This document shows positions 1 through 6,721 of a stretch of 11,017 nucleotides of DNA, piece by piece. The notes under the pieces are model-generated. The model was given only the letters and a program-made list of their open reading frames with translations, searched no databases and had not been told where the DNA came from. Where the stretch lies: positions 1 to 11,017 of the forward strand of contig JAHEOA010000180.1 in NCBI GenBank assembly GCA_018609825.1, given 5' to 3'. Origin of the DNA: Candidatus Bipolaricaulota bacterium. GTDB taxonomy: Bacteria; Bipolaricaulota; Bipolaricaulia; RBG-16-55-9. The translations under genes were made by a program, and so were the position numbers. The stretch's first letter is position 1. Each line of letters opens with the position of its first letter.

Positions 1-324
1 CAATACGGCCGCTATCTCCGCTCCAAGGGCCTCGAGATCGAGGTGGAGACGGTCAGCTATGCCGAGTTGGACCGGATCAAGCAGCGCTTGGGCGTCGATT
101 CCTCGCTGCGCAGTTGCCACACGCTCAAGGTGGGCGACTACGTCGTCGAGGGCCACGTCCCCATGGAAGCCATCGATCAGCTCTTGAGCGAGCGGCCCGA
201 CATCCAGGGCATCGCGCTGCCCGGCATGCCGAAGGGGTCTCCGGGGATGAACGGCGCCAAGGGGAAACCGTTCATGATCTATCAGATCACCGAGGACGGC
301 GTGTCGCGCTACATGGAGCTTTGA
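1..324 (+). CDS. DUF411 (CopG-like) copper-binding protein, 5' partial
   Basis: The reading frame is open from base 1, so the gene begins upstream; a GTG at 43 is internal. The visible 107 residues align without gaps to the end of the complete DUF411 protein at 7241-7741, with about 62 identities by hand count. Shared features are the Ser-Cys-His-Thr motif (Cys codon 115-117), the VEGHVP segment and the IALPGMP-GSPGM loop. The family's N-terminal Cys-x-Cys-Cys motif lies outside the window. DUF411 includes CopG, a periplasmic copper-resistance protein with a thioredoxin-like fold that holds a Cu(I)-cysteine cluster, so periplasmic copper sequestration is the likely role. It is the first visible gene of module A. 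The following gene starts 91 bases on, behind a TTCAC repeat array. Confidence 0.9.
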   Translation, partial: QYGRYLRSKGLEIEVETVSYAELDRIKQRLGVDSSLRSCHTLKVGDYVVEGHVPMEAIDQLLSERPDIQGIALPGMPKGSPGMNGAKGKPFMIYQITEDGVSRYMEL

Positions 325-327
325 GGC

Positions 328-371
328 GTTCACGGGATCTTCACACGATCTCCATCGGCGCTTCACGCCGG
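328..371 (+). promoter_or_regulatory. Four 11-bp direct repeats (TTCAC-type), probable response-regulator operator
   Basis: Pentamers TTCAC, TTCAC, TCCAT and TTCAC start at 329, 340, 351 and 362, exactly 11 bp apart. Direct repeats at one-helical-turn spacing are the usual target of OmpR/PhoB-family winged-helix response regulators; GTTCACC repeats at 11 bp are the known actinobacterial PHO-box form. The last TTCAC begins 54 bp before the ATG of the cupredoxin gene. A weak -10-like CAGTCT (377-382) follows. The same array recurs at 7819-7862. The identity of the activator is unknown. Confidence 0.65.
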
Positions 372-415
372 ACTGGCAGTCTCGGGACAACCCCGAACGG
401 AAAGGATGACGGACC

Positions 416-1063
416 ATGAACGCAGCAAAGTGGACGGGTTTGACGATGGTGCTGGTCGCCGTCGTTGGCGTCGCCGTCTGGAACCTGGCGGCCCCTGGCC
501 CGATGGCCGGCTACGCGGGCCACCACGGGACCGTGGCGGCGGGACCGAGCGGCAGCCCCGCGACGGGCGATGCTCCCATGGCCAGCCGGCCGAACGCCAA
601 CAACGATGGTCTCTTCGGCCAGATGTGGCAGTGGTGCCAACAGATGTGGGGCCGGATGACCGGCTGGATGGGCGGCATGACCGGCGGCGGCATGCACGGC
701 CACATGGGCGGAACCGGCATGATGGGCCGGGGCACGGTCGACCGTGGCTGGAACAGCGACGCCCGGGCTCCTCAGAACGACCCGACGCCCTCGGGTCCAT
801 CCGCCAGCCCGACCGACACGGCGTCGGTGCAGATTGAGGACTTCACGTTCGCCCCGGAGACGATCCGTATCCAGGCCGGCGAGACCGTCACGTGGATCAA
901 TCGCGACCGCGTCCGGCACAACGTCGTCTTCAATGAGACCGGCGAATCCGGGCGGATGCTCAACCAGGGGCAACGGTGGAGCTACGCGTTCGACGAGCCC
1001 GGCACCTACTCGTACTACTGCGGCCCGCACCCGTTCATGACGGGGACCGTCGTCGTGGAATAA
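416..1063 (+). CDS. Amicyanin-like cupredoxin with Met/Trp/His-rich linker
   Basis: A 215-residue exported or membrane-anchored blue-copper protein, likely to bind or relay copper in the periplasm. Residues 1-27 form a signal peptide or anchor. Residues 69-104 are a Met-, Gly-, Trp- and His-rich stretch (Met at 70, 77, 81, 85, 88, 93, 97, 102, 103; Trp at 71, 73, 78, 84; Cys74). The C-terminal cupredoxin domain (about 138-215) has type 1 copper ligands His168, Cys202, His205 and Met208. The Cys-x2-His-x2-Met loop, reading CGPHPFM, matches amicyanin rather than plastocyanin. The start at 416 is preceded by GAAAGGA (400-406). Its stop codon overlaps the ribosome-binding site of the next gene, so the two are probably co-transcribed. 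An electron-transfer role cannot be excluded. Confidence 0.9.
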   Translation: MNAAKWTGLTMVLVAVVGVAVWNLAAPGPMAGYAGHHGTVAAGPSGSPATGDAPMASRPNANNDGLFGQMWQWCQQMWGRMTGWMGGMTGGGMHGHMGGTGMMGRGTVDRGWNSDARAPQNDPTPSGPSASPTDTASVQIEDFTFAPETIRIQAGETVTWINRDRVRHNVVFNETGESGRMLNQGQRWSYAFDEPGTYSYYCGPHPFMTGTVVVE

Positions 1064-1073
1064 GGAGGAACCA

Positions 1074-2213
1074 ATGCGTCGAACGTTCAACTTGGCAAGT
1101 CTGCTTACGCTGATCGTGGGGAGCCTGTTGCTGGTCGGTCCCCTCGCCCTCGCCCACATGGGCCATCCCGGCCCACCGGGATCCGGCATGGAAGAGCCGT
1201 TGACGATGGATGAGGCCGTCAACATTGCCCGGGACTACATGGACCGACGTCAGCTTCCGGATGTGGCCGTGGCGGAGATCATGGAGTTCGAGAACCACTT
1301 CTATTTGGCCACGACCGAGACCGACAGCGGCCGGCACGCGTTCGCGCTGACGATCGATCGCTTCAATGGTCGAGTCACGCCGGCGCCCGGCCCGAACCAG
1401 CAGTGGAACCTCAAGTACGGGCCGATGATGACGGGCTCAGCCGACCCCCTCGACGACGCGGCATTTGGGGGCTCCATGGCGATCTCGCCCGATCAGGCCC
1501 GCGAACGCGCCCAACGGTTTCTCCACCAACGTTGGCCGGACGCGACCGTGGATGCCGACGACGTCCGTCCCGGTTACGGCTACCACACCGTGCCCTTCCA
1601 ACAGGACGGTCAAATCGCCGGCATGGTGAGCGTCCACGGCACGACGGGTGAGGTCTGGCACCACGACTGGCACGGCCCGTTCCTCGGCATGCGCCACGTG
1701 GGCGATCCCCATCATATGAGCGACGGGGGCAATCAACCGCGACACGAGCCGGGCGATTCTCCGTTCGCGCGTTTTGAGACGAACGGCAACGGCGTCATCG
1801 ATGACGGCGAGTTCCTGACGATGATGGACGCCTGGACGCGGAACGAGCTCGGCGACGATCAGTTCCTGCGCGGCATGGACCTTTGGATCAACGGACGGCG
1901 CCTCAATGCCGCCGGACTCAGCGGCGCTTCATCGTCGGTTCAGCCGTTGTCGGTAAGAGCGACAACGCGCGGGCAGACGCTCACGTTCCGAACGCAGCGG
2001 GGGAATGTGGCCTCGATGCGCGTCAGCGTCTTCGGCCTGGACGGCCGCCCGGTCTTTTCGGGGGAGACGAGCGGGGCGCAGCTGGCGTGGCCGATGGTGA
2101 CGAACGAGGGCCAGTCGGTCGCTACCGGCGTCTACCTCTATCGCGTGACGGCCCGCACGACCGACGGCGACCTCCACCAGAGCGACGTCTTGCGGCTGCT
2201 CATAATGCGCTGA
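1074..2213 (+). CDS. Exported PepSY-like protein with EF-hand and FlgD-like C-terminal domain
   Basis: A 379-residue secreted protein. The signal peptide probably cuts after Ala27, leaving a mature N-terminus HMGH. Two PepSY-like alpha/beta units follow: the first ends near a QQWN-KYG motif (Trp111), the second with WHHDWHG (195-201). Residues 235-246 form a near-canonical EF-hand calcium loop (E-N-N-G-I-D-E positions, Glu in place of the usual first Asp). Residues about 285-379 resemble the FlgD Ig-like or type IX-type sorting domains that end many exported proteins (SVFGLDGRPV, ATGVYLYRV, final LRLLIMR). It starts 10 bases after the cupredoxin stop, with GGAGG at 1064-1068. The N-terminal half is paralogous to the protein at 7907-8653. 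Function is unknown; a copper-responsive envelope protein is inferred from context. Confidence 0.82.
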   Translation: MRRTFNLASLLTLIVGSLLLVGPLALAHMGHPGPPGSGMEEPLTMDEAVNIARDYMDRRQLPDVAVAEIMEFENHFYLATTETDSGRHAFALTIDRFNGRVTPAPGPNQQWNLKYGPMMTGSADPLDDAAFGGSMAISPDQARERAQRFLHQRWPDATVDADDVRPGYGYHTVPFQQDGQIAGMVSVHGTTGEVWHHDWHGPFLGMRHVGDPHHMSDGGNQPRHEPGDSPFARFETNGNGVIDDGEFLTMMDAWTRNELGDDQFLRGMDLWINGRRLNAAGLSGASSSVQPLSVRATTRGQTLTFRTQRGNVASMRVSVFGLDGRPVFSGETSGAQLAWPMVTNEGQSVATGVYLYRVTARTTDGDLHQSDVLRLLIMR

Positions 2214-2235
2214 TCGGCTCATCGGTCTTGACAGG

Positions 2236-2253
2236 GCCGTTCCGACGAACGGC
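2236..2253. promoter_or_regulatory. Perfect 7-bp inverted repeat downstream of the PepSY-like gene
   Basis: GCCGTTC and GAACGGC are separated by CGAC, 22 bases after the stop of the PepSY-like gene. A perfect TTGACA (2228-2233) abuts it upstream. There is no T-run for a classical terminator and no convincing -10 at 17-20 bp from the TTGACA. It may be an operator, a transcript-end hairpin, or both. Confidence 0.35.
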
Positions 2254-2351
2254 GCCGGCGTTCGACCGAGGCGTCCGTGTTCGTGCGAAGTGTCAAGCAA
2301 AGCGTCAAACTTGCGCTTGTGTCCGTAGAGAACGCCTGGTAGGCTCCAAGC

Positions 2352-2606
2352 GTGGTGACGCGAATCGTCTGCCTGGCAATCGTCGGCGTCTTGCTCGTGA
2401 GCGGCCTCGTGCCGGTCCTCGGCGCCGCGGCCCATGGGCATGGCCACGATCATCCGTGCCATCACGGCCTGGGCGGCCATTGCCTTGCCAGTGCACCCGA
2501 TTCGTTCCGGCTTCCCCCGCTCGCCGTCGGCGATTCTCAAGGGAAGATGACCCTTCTCGTCGCCATCCCGTCCATCGCGATCGAGCTTCCGCCGCCGCGA
2601 CGTTGA
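2352..2606 (+). CDS. Small His-rich exported protein
   Basis: An 84-residue protein starting with GTG, the first in-frame start after the TAG at 2340-2342; a weak GGTAGG lies at 2338-2343. The hydrophobic signal peptide probably cuts after Ala27. The mature N-terminus would then be a metal-binding-like run reading HGHGHDHPCHH (28-38), followed by His43-Cys44. The tail ends in ELPPPRR. Third codon positions are mostly G or C like the neighbours, which supports a real gene. No family is recognised. Small exported Cys/His proteins of the CopL/DUF2946 kind sit in many copper operons and look broadly similar, but no specific homology is claimed. Copper binding is inferred. Confidence 0.62.
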   Translation: MVTRIVCLAIVGVLLVSGLVPVLGAAAHGHGHDHPCHHGLGGHCLASAPDSFRLPPLAVGDSQGKMTLLVAIPSIAIELPPPRR

Positions 2607-2649
2607 TCCCTTCTGTTGTCGATTTCCATCTGAACGGACCGTGTCCGGC

Positions 2650-2687
2650 GACGCCTCCAACGACGCAACGGGAGGCGTCATGACGCC
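2650..2687 (+). promoter_or_regulatory. Overlapping alternative hairpins in the leader of the second cupredoxin gene
   Basis: GACGCCTCC (2650-2658) and GGAGGCGTC (2671-2679) form a perfect 9-bp stem with a 12-base loop. The right arm also forms a 14-bp palindrome, GGCGTCATGACGCC (2674-2687), with the bases that follow, so the two structures exclude each other. They lie 30 bases before the start codon and just before the ribosome-binding site AAGGAGG (2700-2706). This may be a terminator for the upstream gene or a leader control element; no T-run is present. Confidence 0.4.
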
Positions 2688-2716
2688 ATCCCCCACAACA
2701 AGGAGGAATCTGTCGT

Positions 2717-3316
2717 ATGGACCTACGAATCGTGCTTGCCCTCGTCCTGATCGCTGTGCTCGGGTTTGTCGCCATGCATCACACGCAGATGATGGAACCG
2801 ATGGGCCACATGGGCACCCAGAAACCGGCCACGGACGCCGACCAGGGAGAGCATCATGAGGCCGCCGAAACCTCGGAGAGCAACGTCCACACCGTCCGCA
2901 TGGTCACCGAGAATGGAGAATTCCACTTCGAGCCGCACGTCGTCCGCGTCGAGCCGGGTGACACCGTGCGCTGGGTGCTTGCATCTGGAAGGCATTCTGC
3001 CACCGCGTATCACCCGTCCAATGGGAAACCGCTGCGGGTTCCTGAGGGCGCCGAGGCCTGGGACTCGGGCGTGCTCAGCGATTCGGGCGCGACGTTCGAG
3101 AAGACGTTCGATGTCGAGGGCGTCTCCGACTACTTCTGCATCCCGCATGAGGGCGTTGGCATGGTCGGCACGGTCGTCGTGGGTGCGCCGCACGACGGTG
3201 CTGGACTGGCCGAGCCCCAGTCCGCGTTGCCCGAAGCGGCCCGAGCCAAGATCCGCGAGCTGAACACCTCCGCGAAGAACCCTCAATCCAAGGGCGAGGC
3301 GGACCACCATGAGTGA
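2717..3316 (+). CDS. Plastocyanin/pseudoazurin-type cupredoxin
   Basis: A 199-residue exported blue-copper protein. Residues 1-20 are a signal peptide or anchor, followed by a Met/His-rich segment (MHHTQMMEPMGHMG). The cupredoxin domain spans roughly residues 55-156. Predicted type 1 copper ligands are His93 (in GRHSATAYH), Cys141, His144 and Met149. The Cys-x2-His-x4-Met spacing is the plastocyanin/pseudoazurin pattern and differs from the amicyanin-type loop of the cupredoxin at 416-1063. A tail of about 43 residues ends in DHHE. AAGGAGG (2700-2706) supports the start. The stop codon overlaps the start of copB by 8 bases, indicating translational coupling, so it may accept or deliver copper outside the membrane for that pump (inference). 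Confidence 0.9.
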   Translation: MDLRIVLALVLIAVLGFVAMHHTQMMEPMGHMGTQKPATDADQGEHHEAAETSESNVHTVRMVTENGEFHFEPHVVRVEPGDTVRWVLASGRHSATAYHPSNGKPLRVPEGAEAWDSGVLSDSGATFEKTFDVEGVSDYFCIPHEGVGMVGTVVVGAPHDGAGLAEPQSALPEAARAKIRELNTSAKNPQSKGEADHHE

Positions 3317-5354
3317 TGCCCCCGGCCCTGATGAGGCGCCCAACCACCCGGGGCACGATCGCGGCACACACCAAGACCACCACGCCCAGATGGTGTCGGA
3401 CTTCCGTCAGCGTTTCTGGGTCTCGCTGGCGCTGACGATCCCCGTGCTCGCCCTGGCGCCCCTCATCCAAGGGGCGCTGGGGCTGCGCGAGGTACTGAGC
3501 TTTCCGGGCGACGCGTACGCCCAGTTTGCGTTCGCCACCGCCGTCTTCCTCTACGGCGGCTGGCCCTTTTTAACGGGCACCGTTGCCGAACTTCGCGGGC
3601 GCCAGCCCGGGATGATGACGCTGATCGCGCTGGCGATCGGCGTCGCCTACGTCTACAGCAGCGCCGTGGTGTTCGGCATGCCCGGCGAGGTCTTCTTCTG
3701 GGAGCTGGCGACGCTGGTCGTGGTTATGTTGCTCGGCCACTGGGTCGAGATGCGCTCGGTGATGGGCGCATCAAGGGCCCTGGAGAAGCTCGTTCGGCTG
3801 ATGCCGGACGAGGCCCATCGCGTGGCCGACGACGGATCCACGGAGGACGTGCCCGTGGCCGTGCTGAGCCGGGGCGATCGCGTCCTCGTCAAGCCGGGCG
3901 AGAAGATCCCGGTCGACGGAGTAATCGCGGAAGGTCGTACGTCGGTCAACCAGGCGGCGGTCACGGGCGAGAGCCAGCCCGTCGAGGTCGCCGAGGGCGA
4001 CGAGGTCATCGGCGGCACGATCAACGGCGACTCGGCGATCACCGTTGAGGTTCACAAGACCGGCGACGAGTCGTATCTCTCCCAAGTGATCCAGATGGTC
4101 CAGGAGGCCCAGGCGTCGCGCTCGCGAACCCAAGATTTGGCCGATCGGGCGGCGCTCTGGCTCACGATCATCGCGCTGACCGTCGGCGCGATCACCTTGA
4201 CTGGCTGGCTCGTGGCGGGCAGTCCGGTCGTCTTCGCCGTGGCTCGCATGGTGACGGTGATGGTCATCACCTGTCCGCACGCCCTGGGGCTCGCCATTCC
4301 GCTCGTCGTCTCGGTCTCCACGTCGGTTGGCGCCCAGAGCGGCCTGCTCATCCGGGATCGCTCGGCGTTCGAGCGGGCGCGCGGGATCGATGCCGTCGTC
4401 TTCGACAAGACGGGGACGCTCACCGAAGGCCGCTTCGGCGTCACCGATGTCGTCGCGCTTGATGACCAGAACGTGACGGAAATCCTGCGTCTGGCCGCGG
4501 GATTGGAAAGCCAGTCCGAGCATCCGATCGCGGCCGGGATCCTCCGCAAGGCCGAAGACGACAACGTTCAGTATCCGGCGCCGAAGGACTTTTCGGCGAT
4601 CCCCGGCAAGGGCGCCCAAGCCCAGCTGGATGGCCGAGATGTGAAGGTCGTCAGTCCGGGGTATCTCGACGAACACGGGCTGAGCGTCGATCCGGATCGA
4701 GTGTCGGATTTGAGCGAGGGCGGCAAGACGGTCGTCTACCTCCTCGTCGATGATGAACCGGTAGGCGCCATCGCCCTGGCAGACGTCATCCGGGAGGACT
4801 CGCGCGCGGCGCTGGCCCGACTGAAAGCCATGGGCATCCAGGCGATGATGCTGACCGGCGACTCGGACGAGGTCGCCCGCTGGGTGGCGCAAGAACTCGA
4901 CTTGGATGATTACTTTGCGGACGTGCTGCCCGATGAAAAATCGACCAAGATTAGGGAGGTCCAGGCGCGCGGTTTGACGGTGGCGATGGTCGGGGACGGG
5001 GTCAACGACGCGCCGGCGCTGACCCAGGCCGACGTCGGGATCGCCATTGGGGCCGGCACGGACGTCGCGATCGAGTCGGCCGACATCGTCCTGGTTCGCT
5101 CCAACCCGCAGGACGCACTCAACGTTGTGCGGCTTTCGAGGGCGACGTATGGGAAGATGGTGCAGAACCTCGGTTGGGCGACCGGCTACAACGTCGTGGC
5201 GATCCCGTTGGCCGCGGGTGTGTTCTATCAAGCGGGCGTTCTGCTCTCGCCGGCAGCAGGAGCTGTGTTGATGTCGCTGTCGACGGTCATCGTGGCGATC
5301 AATGCGCGGCTGTTGGGACGAGTGCGCGATCAGCTCATGGCGCACCGGGCATGA
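3309..5354 (+). CDS. copB: Copper-exporting P1B-type ATPase, CopB subfamily
   Basis: A 681-residue inner-membrane pump that uses ATP to move copper out of the cytoplasm. The short N-terminus is His-rich (His13, 16, 21, 24, 25) and lacks a CxxC heavy-metal-associated domain, as is usual for CopB. Motifs in order: actuator TGES (219-222); membrane metal site CPH (Cys322-Pro323-His324), the mark of the P1B-3/CopB subgroup; phosphorylation DKTGT at Asp366; SEHPIA in the nucleotide domain; MLTGDS; hinge GDGVND (562-567); and the late-helix GYN and MSLST...NA motifs. All catalytic residues are present and length is normal. CopB-type pumps have been assigned Cu(II) or Cu(I) transport in different organisms, so the valence is open. 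It is the last gene of module A. Confidence 0.97.
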   Translation: MSDAPGPDEAPNHPGHDRGTHQDHHAQMVSDFRQRFWVSLALTIPVLALAPLIQGALGLREVLSFPGDAYAQFAFATAVFLYGGWPFLTGTVAELRGRQPGMMTLIALAIGVAYVYSSAVVFGMPGEVFFWELATLVVVMLLGHWVEMRSVMGASRALEKLVRLMPDEAHRVADDGSTEDVPVAVLSRGDRVLVKPGEKIPVDGVIAEGRTSVNQAAVTGESQPVEVAEGDEVIGGTINGDSAITVEVHKTGDESYLSQVIQMVQEAQASRSRTQDLADRAALWLTIIALTVGAITLTGWLVAGSPVVFAVARMVTVMVITCPHALGLAIPLVVSVSTSVGAQSGLLIRDRSAFERARGIDAVVFDKTGTLTEGRFGVTDVVALDDQNVTEILRLAAGLESQSEHPIAAGILRKAEDDNVQYPAPKDFSAIPGKGAQAQLDGRDVKVVSPGYLDEHGLSVDPDRVSDLSEGGKTVVYLLVDDEPVGAIALADVIREDSRAALARLKAMGIQAMMLTGDSDEVARWVAQELDLDDYFADVLPDEKSTKIREVQARGLTVAMVGDGVNDAPALTQADVGIAIGAGTDVAIESADIVLVRSNPQDALNVVRLSRATYGKMVQNLGWATGYNVVAIPLAAGVFYQAGVLLSPAAGAVLMSLSTVIVAINARLLGRVRDQLMAHRA

Positions 5355-5397
5355 TCGGTTGATGCTGGGCCGACGGGACCATGCCCCGAGGAGCGCC

Positions 5398-5423
5398 CCG
5401 GGCGGGGCCGAGCCCCCGCCTGG
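5398..5423. terminator. Candidate bidirectional terminator hairpin
   Basis: CCGGGCGGGG and CCCCGCCTGG form a very GC-rich stem with one G-T wobble and a short loop. It sits in the 84-bp gap between the convergent ends of copB and the Crp/Fnr gene. There is no T-run on either side, so it would be a weak or factor-assisted terminator. Confidence 0.5.
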
Positions 5424-5438
5424 GCCGAGATCGGGCGC

Positions 5439-6245
5439 TCAGAACGAGACCGCATGGGCCGGTTGCTCGAGGCATGTGATGAGGCCGGCTCCGTCCTCAA
5501 TGACCAGGGCGCCCGCTCGACGGCGAATCCATCCGTGTTGGGTCCACCGCGCGAAGACGCGGCTGACGGTCTCGACACGCGCGCCGACGAACTGCGCCCA
5601 GTCCCATGGGTGCAGGGGCAATGGAATATGAACTGCCCCGTCGCGAGATTGGCCGAAGCGATGAGCCAAGTCGAGGACAGCTGTCGCCAAGCGGGTCTCG
5701 ACGTTCTCGAAATAGAACATGGTCAGCTTGTTCTGGGCGAGTTGGACGCGGGCGGCGTAGATCGCCAATAGCTGCTCGAGAAACTCGGGACAATCTCGCA
5801 TGACGGCCCAGAGCTCGGCGCGCGGCACGAGCGTCAGATCCACGTCTTGCAACGCCCAGGCCGACGCGCCGTGTGGGGCGTCGTGGAACAGTGTCTCCTC
5901 TCCCAGTGACTCGCCGCGGTTGCGCAGCCCCAGGATGAGCGCCTCCGGGCCGTCCGGCATCCGTCGGGTGACTTTGACCACGCCGGCGTCGATGCGATAG
6001 AGCCCCAGCGGGCGCTCCCCTCGCCGGAAGATGGGCTCACCCGGGGCATAGGAGTGGCGCTGGGTGACGCCACGCAGGGCGTCCTGAACGTCGCTCGGCA
6101 GCGCGTCGAGGCGCAGCTCCAGGCGTCGGCGCCAACATGCGGGCTCCGGCAGCGAGCGCTGTTCGATGGTGGGGCCATCCGTCGGCAGATGCAGCTCATC
6201 GAGCGAGATGCGGGCTTCGTCGAGGGAACGAAACGCGCGGGACAT
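5439..6245 (-). CDS. Crp/Fnr-family transcription regulator with FNR-type recognition helix
   Basis: A 268-residue cytoplasmic DNA-binding protein. Residues about 50-160 form the cyclic-nucleotide-type beta-roll (YAPGEPIFRRGE, GLYRIDAGVVKV, SLGEETLF), 160-195 the dimer helix and 205-255 the winged helix-turn-helix. The recognition helix reads Val224-Glu225-Thr226-Val227-Ser228-Arg229, matching the Val-Glu-x-x-Ser-Arg of FNR, which reads TTGAT half-sites, rather than the Arg-Glu-x-x-Gly-Arg of CRP. The only cysteines are 37, 152 and 258, so an FNR-type [4Fe-4S] cluster is unlikely and the signal is unknown. The start at 6245 is chosen because AAAGGAG (complement of 6253-6259) lies 7 bases before it; a longer frame reaching 6449 has no such support. 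It follows the small Cys/His gene by 47 bases, probably in one operon. Confidence 0.9.
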   Translation of the reverse strand: MSRAFRSLDEARISLDELHLPTDGPTIEQRSLPEPACWRRRLELRLDALPSDVQDALRGVTQRHSYAPGEPIFRRGERPLGLYRIDAGVVKVTRRMPDGPEALILGLRNRGESLGEETLFHDAPHGASAWALQDVDLTLVPRAELWAVMRDCPEFLEQLLAIYAARVQLAQNKLTMFYFENVETRLATAVLDLAHRFGQSRDGAVHIPLPLHPWDWAQFVGARVETVSRVFARWTQHGWIRRRAGALVIEDGAGLITCLEQPAHAVSF

Positions 6246-6292
6246 CGGTCGGCTCCTTTCACTGGGGTCGTCTGTTGCGGTGGACGAGCGGC

Positions 6293-6655
6293 TTACGCAG
6301 GAAAGGGGACCGACGTCTGCGGCGGGCGGAAGGGGCGATCGACAGGGTCGAGAGGGCTGAGATGGATCTGCGCTTGGCGCGCCGCTTGGGGATCGGCTGG
6401 CGCCAAGGTCGGCTCGTCCGCAAGCGTGGCCGAGACACAGGCGGTGCAATGGCCCATCGCGTGGCTTGCGTGGGGTCCCTCTTGGGGACAGCAGGGCGCA
6501 TGGGGTTCATGCTGTGAGGCGTCGGACGCCTCGCCCGCGGCCGGGGAGCAGACACCTGCCCCGCCAAAGCCCGTGACGGCCGTCAGCAACGCGACGATGA
6601 GCGTGGCGCCTATGGCCAATCGAGCCCATCCCGCGACCGCGCTCTTCCTGGACAT
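6293..6655 (-). CDS. Small exported Cys/His-rich protein (divergent pair, minus member)
   Basis: A 120-residue protein with a hydrophobic signal or anchor (about residues 11-30) and a Cys/His segment with Cys36, Cys55-Cys56, His62, His65, His69, Cys70 and Cys73, then a polar tail with Arg110-Pro111-Pro112. The pattern CC-x8-H-x4-C-x2-C-x37-PP is shared without gaps with the divergent + strand protein at 6773-7129, so the two are likely paralogs. The layout resembles CopL/DUF2946-type copper-associated exported proteins (signal, CxxC, late Pro-Pro), but that assignment is tentative. No good ribosome-binding site precedes the ATG; the promoter geometry would fit a leaderless or near-leaderless transcript. 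It is probably co-transcribed with the Crp/Fnr gene. Metal binding is inferred. Confidence 0.7.
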   Translation of the reverse strand: MSRKSAVAGWARLAIGATLIVALLTAVTGFGGAGVCSPAAGEASDASQHEPHAPCCPQEGPHASHAMGHCTACVSATLADEPTLAPADPQAARQAQIHLSPLDPVDRPFRPPQTSVPFPA

Positions 6656-6691
6656 CCCGTTGACGATGCCGTGTCATGCGGCGCTTGTGAA

Positions 6692-6703
6692 TGACCTGGG
6701 TCA
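6692..6703. promoter_or_regulatory. FNR/NNR-type palindrome TGAC-N4-GTCA (candidate operator 1)
   Basis: TGACCTGGGTCA is a palindrome with 5-bp arms and matches the TTGAC-N4-GTCAA form used by some Fnr relatives. Its centre (6697.5) lies 42.5 bases from the ATG of the minus-strand gene. That places it near -41.5 if transcription starts beside that ATG. It is one of two such sites in the divergent gap. Confidence 0.5.
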
Positions 6704-6721
6704 GGATAAGACCTTCGGGTC

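Noticed and set aside
341..1225. Minus-strand open frame of 294 codons opposite the first cupredoxin
   Set aside because: It covers the TTCAC array and a clear cupredoxin with all copper ligands; no domain or ribosome-binding site supports it.
2228..2258. CueR/MerR-type copper promoter (TTGACA followed by a dyad)
   Set aside because: No -10-like sequence lies at 17-20 bp from TTGACA, and the dyad does not resemble the known CueR operator.
3771..5345. Long open frame (524 codons) on the minus strand opposite copB
   Set aside because: Its protein is rich in Arg, Asp and His without domains, and the + strand frame is an unmistakable P1B ATPase. Antisense frames stay open in GC-rich DNA.
6246..6449. 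N-terminal extension of the Crp/Fnr gene
   Set aside because: The extra 68 residues are Ser/Pro/Arg-rich and overlap the end of the upstream gene, while the start at 6245 has a well-placed AAAGGAG.
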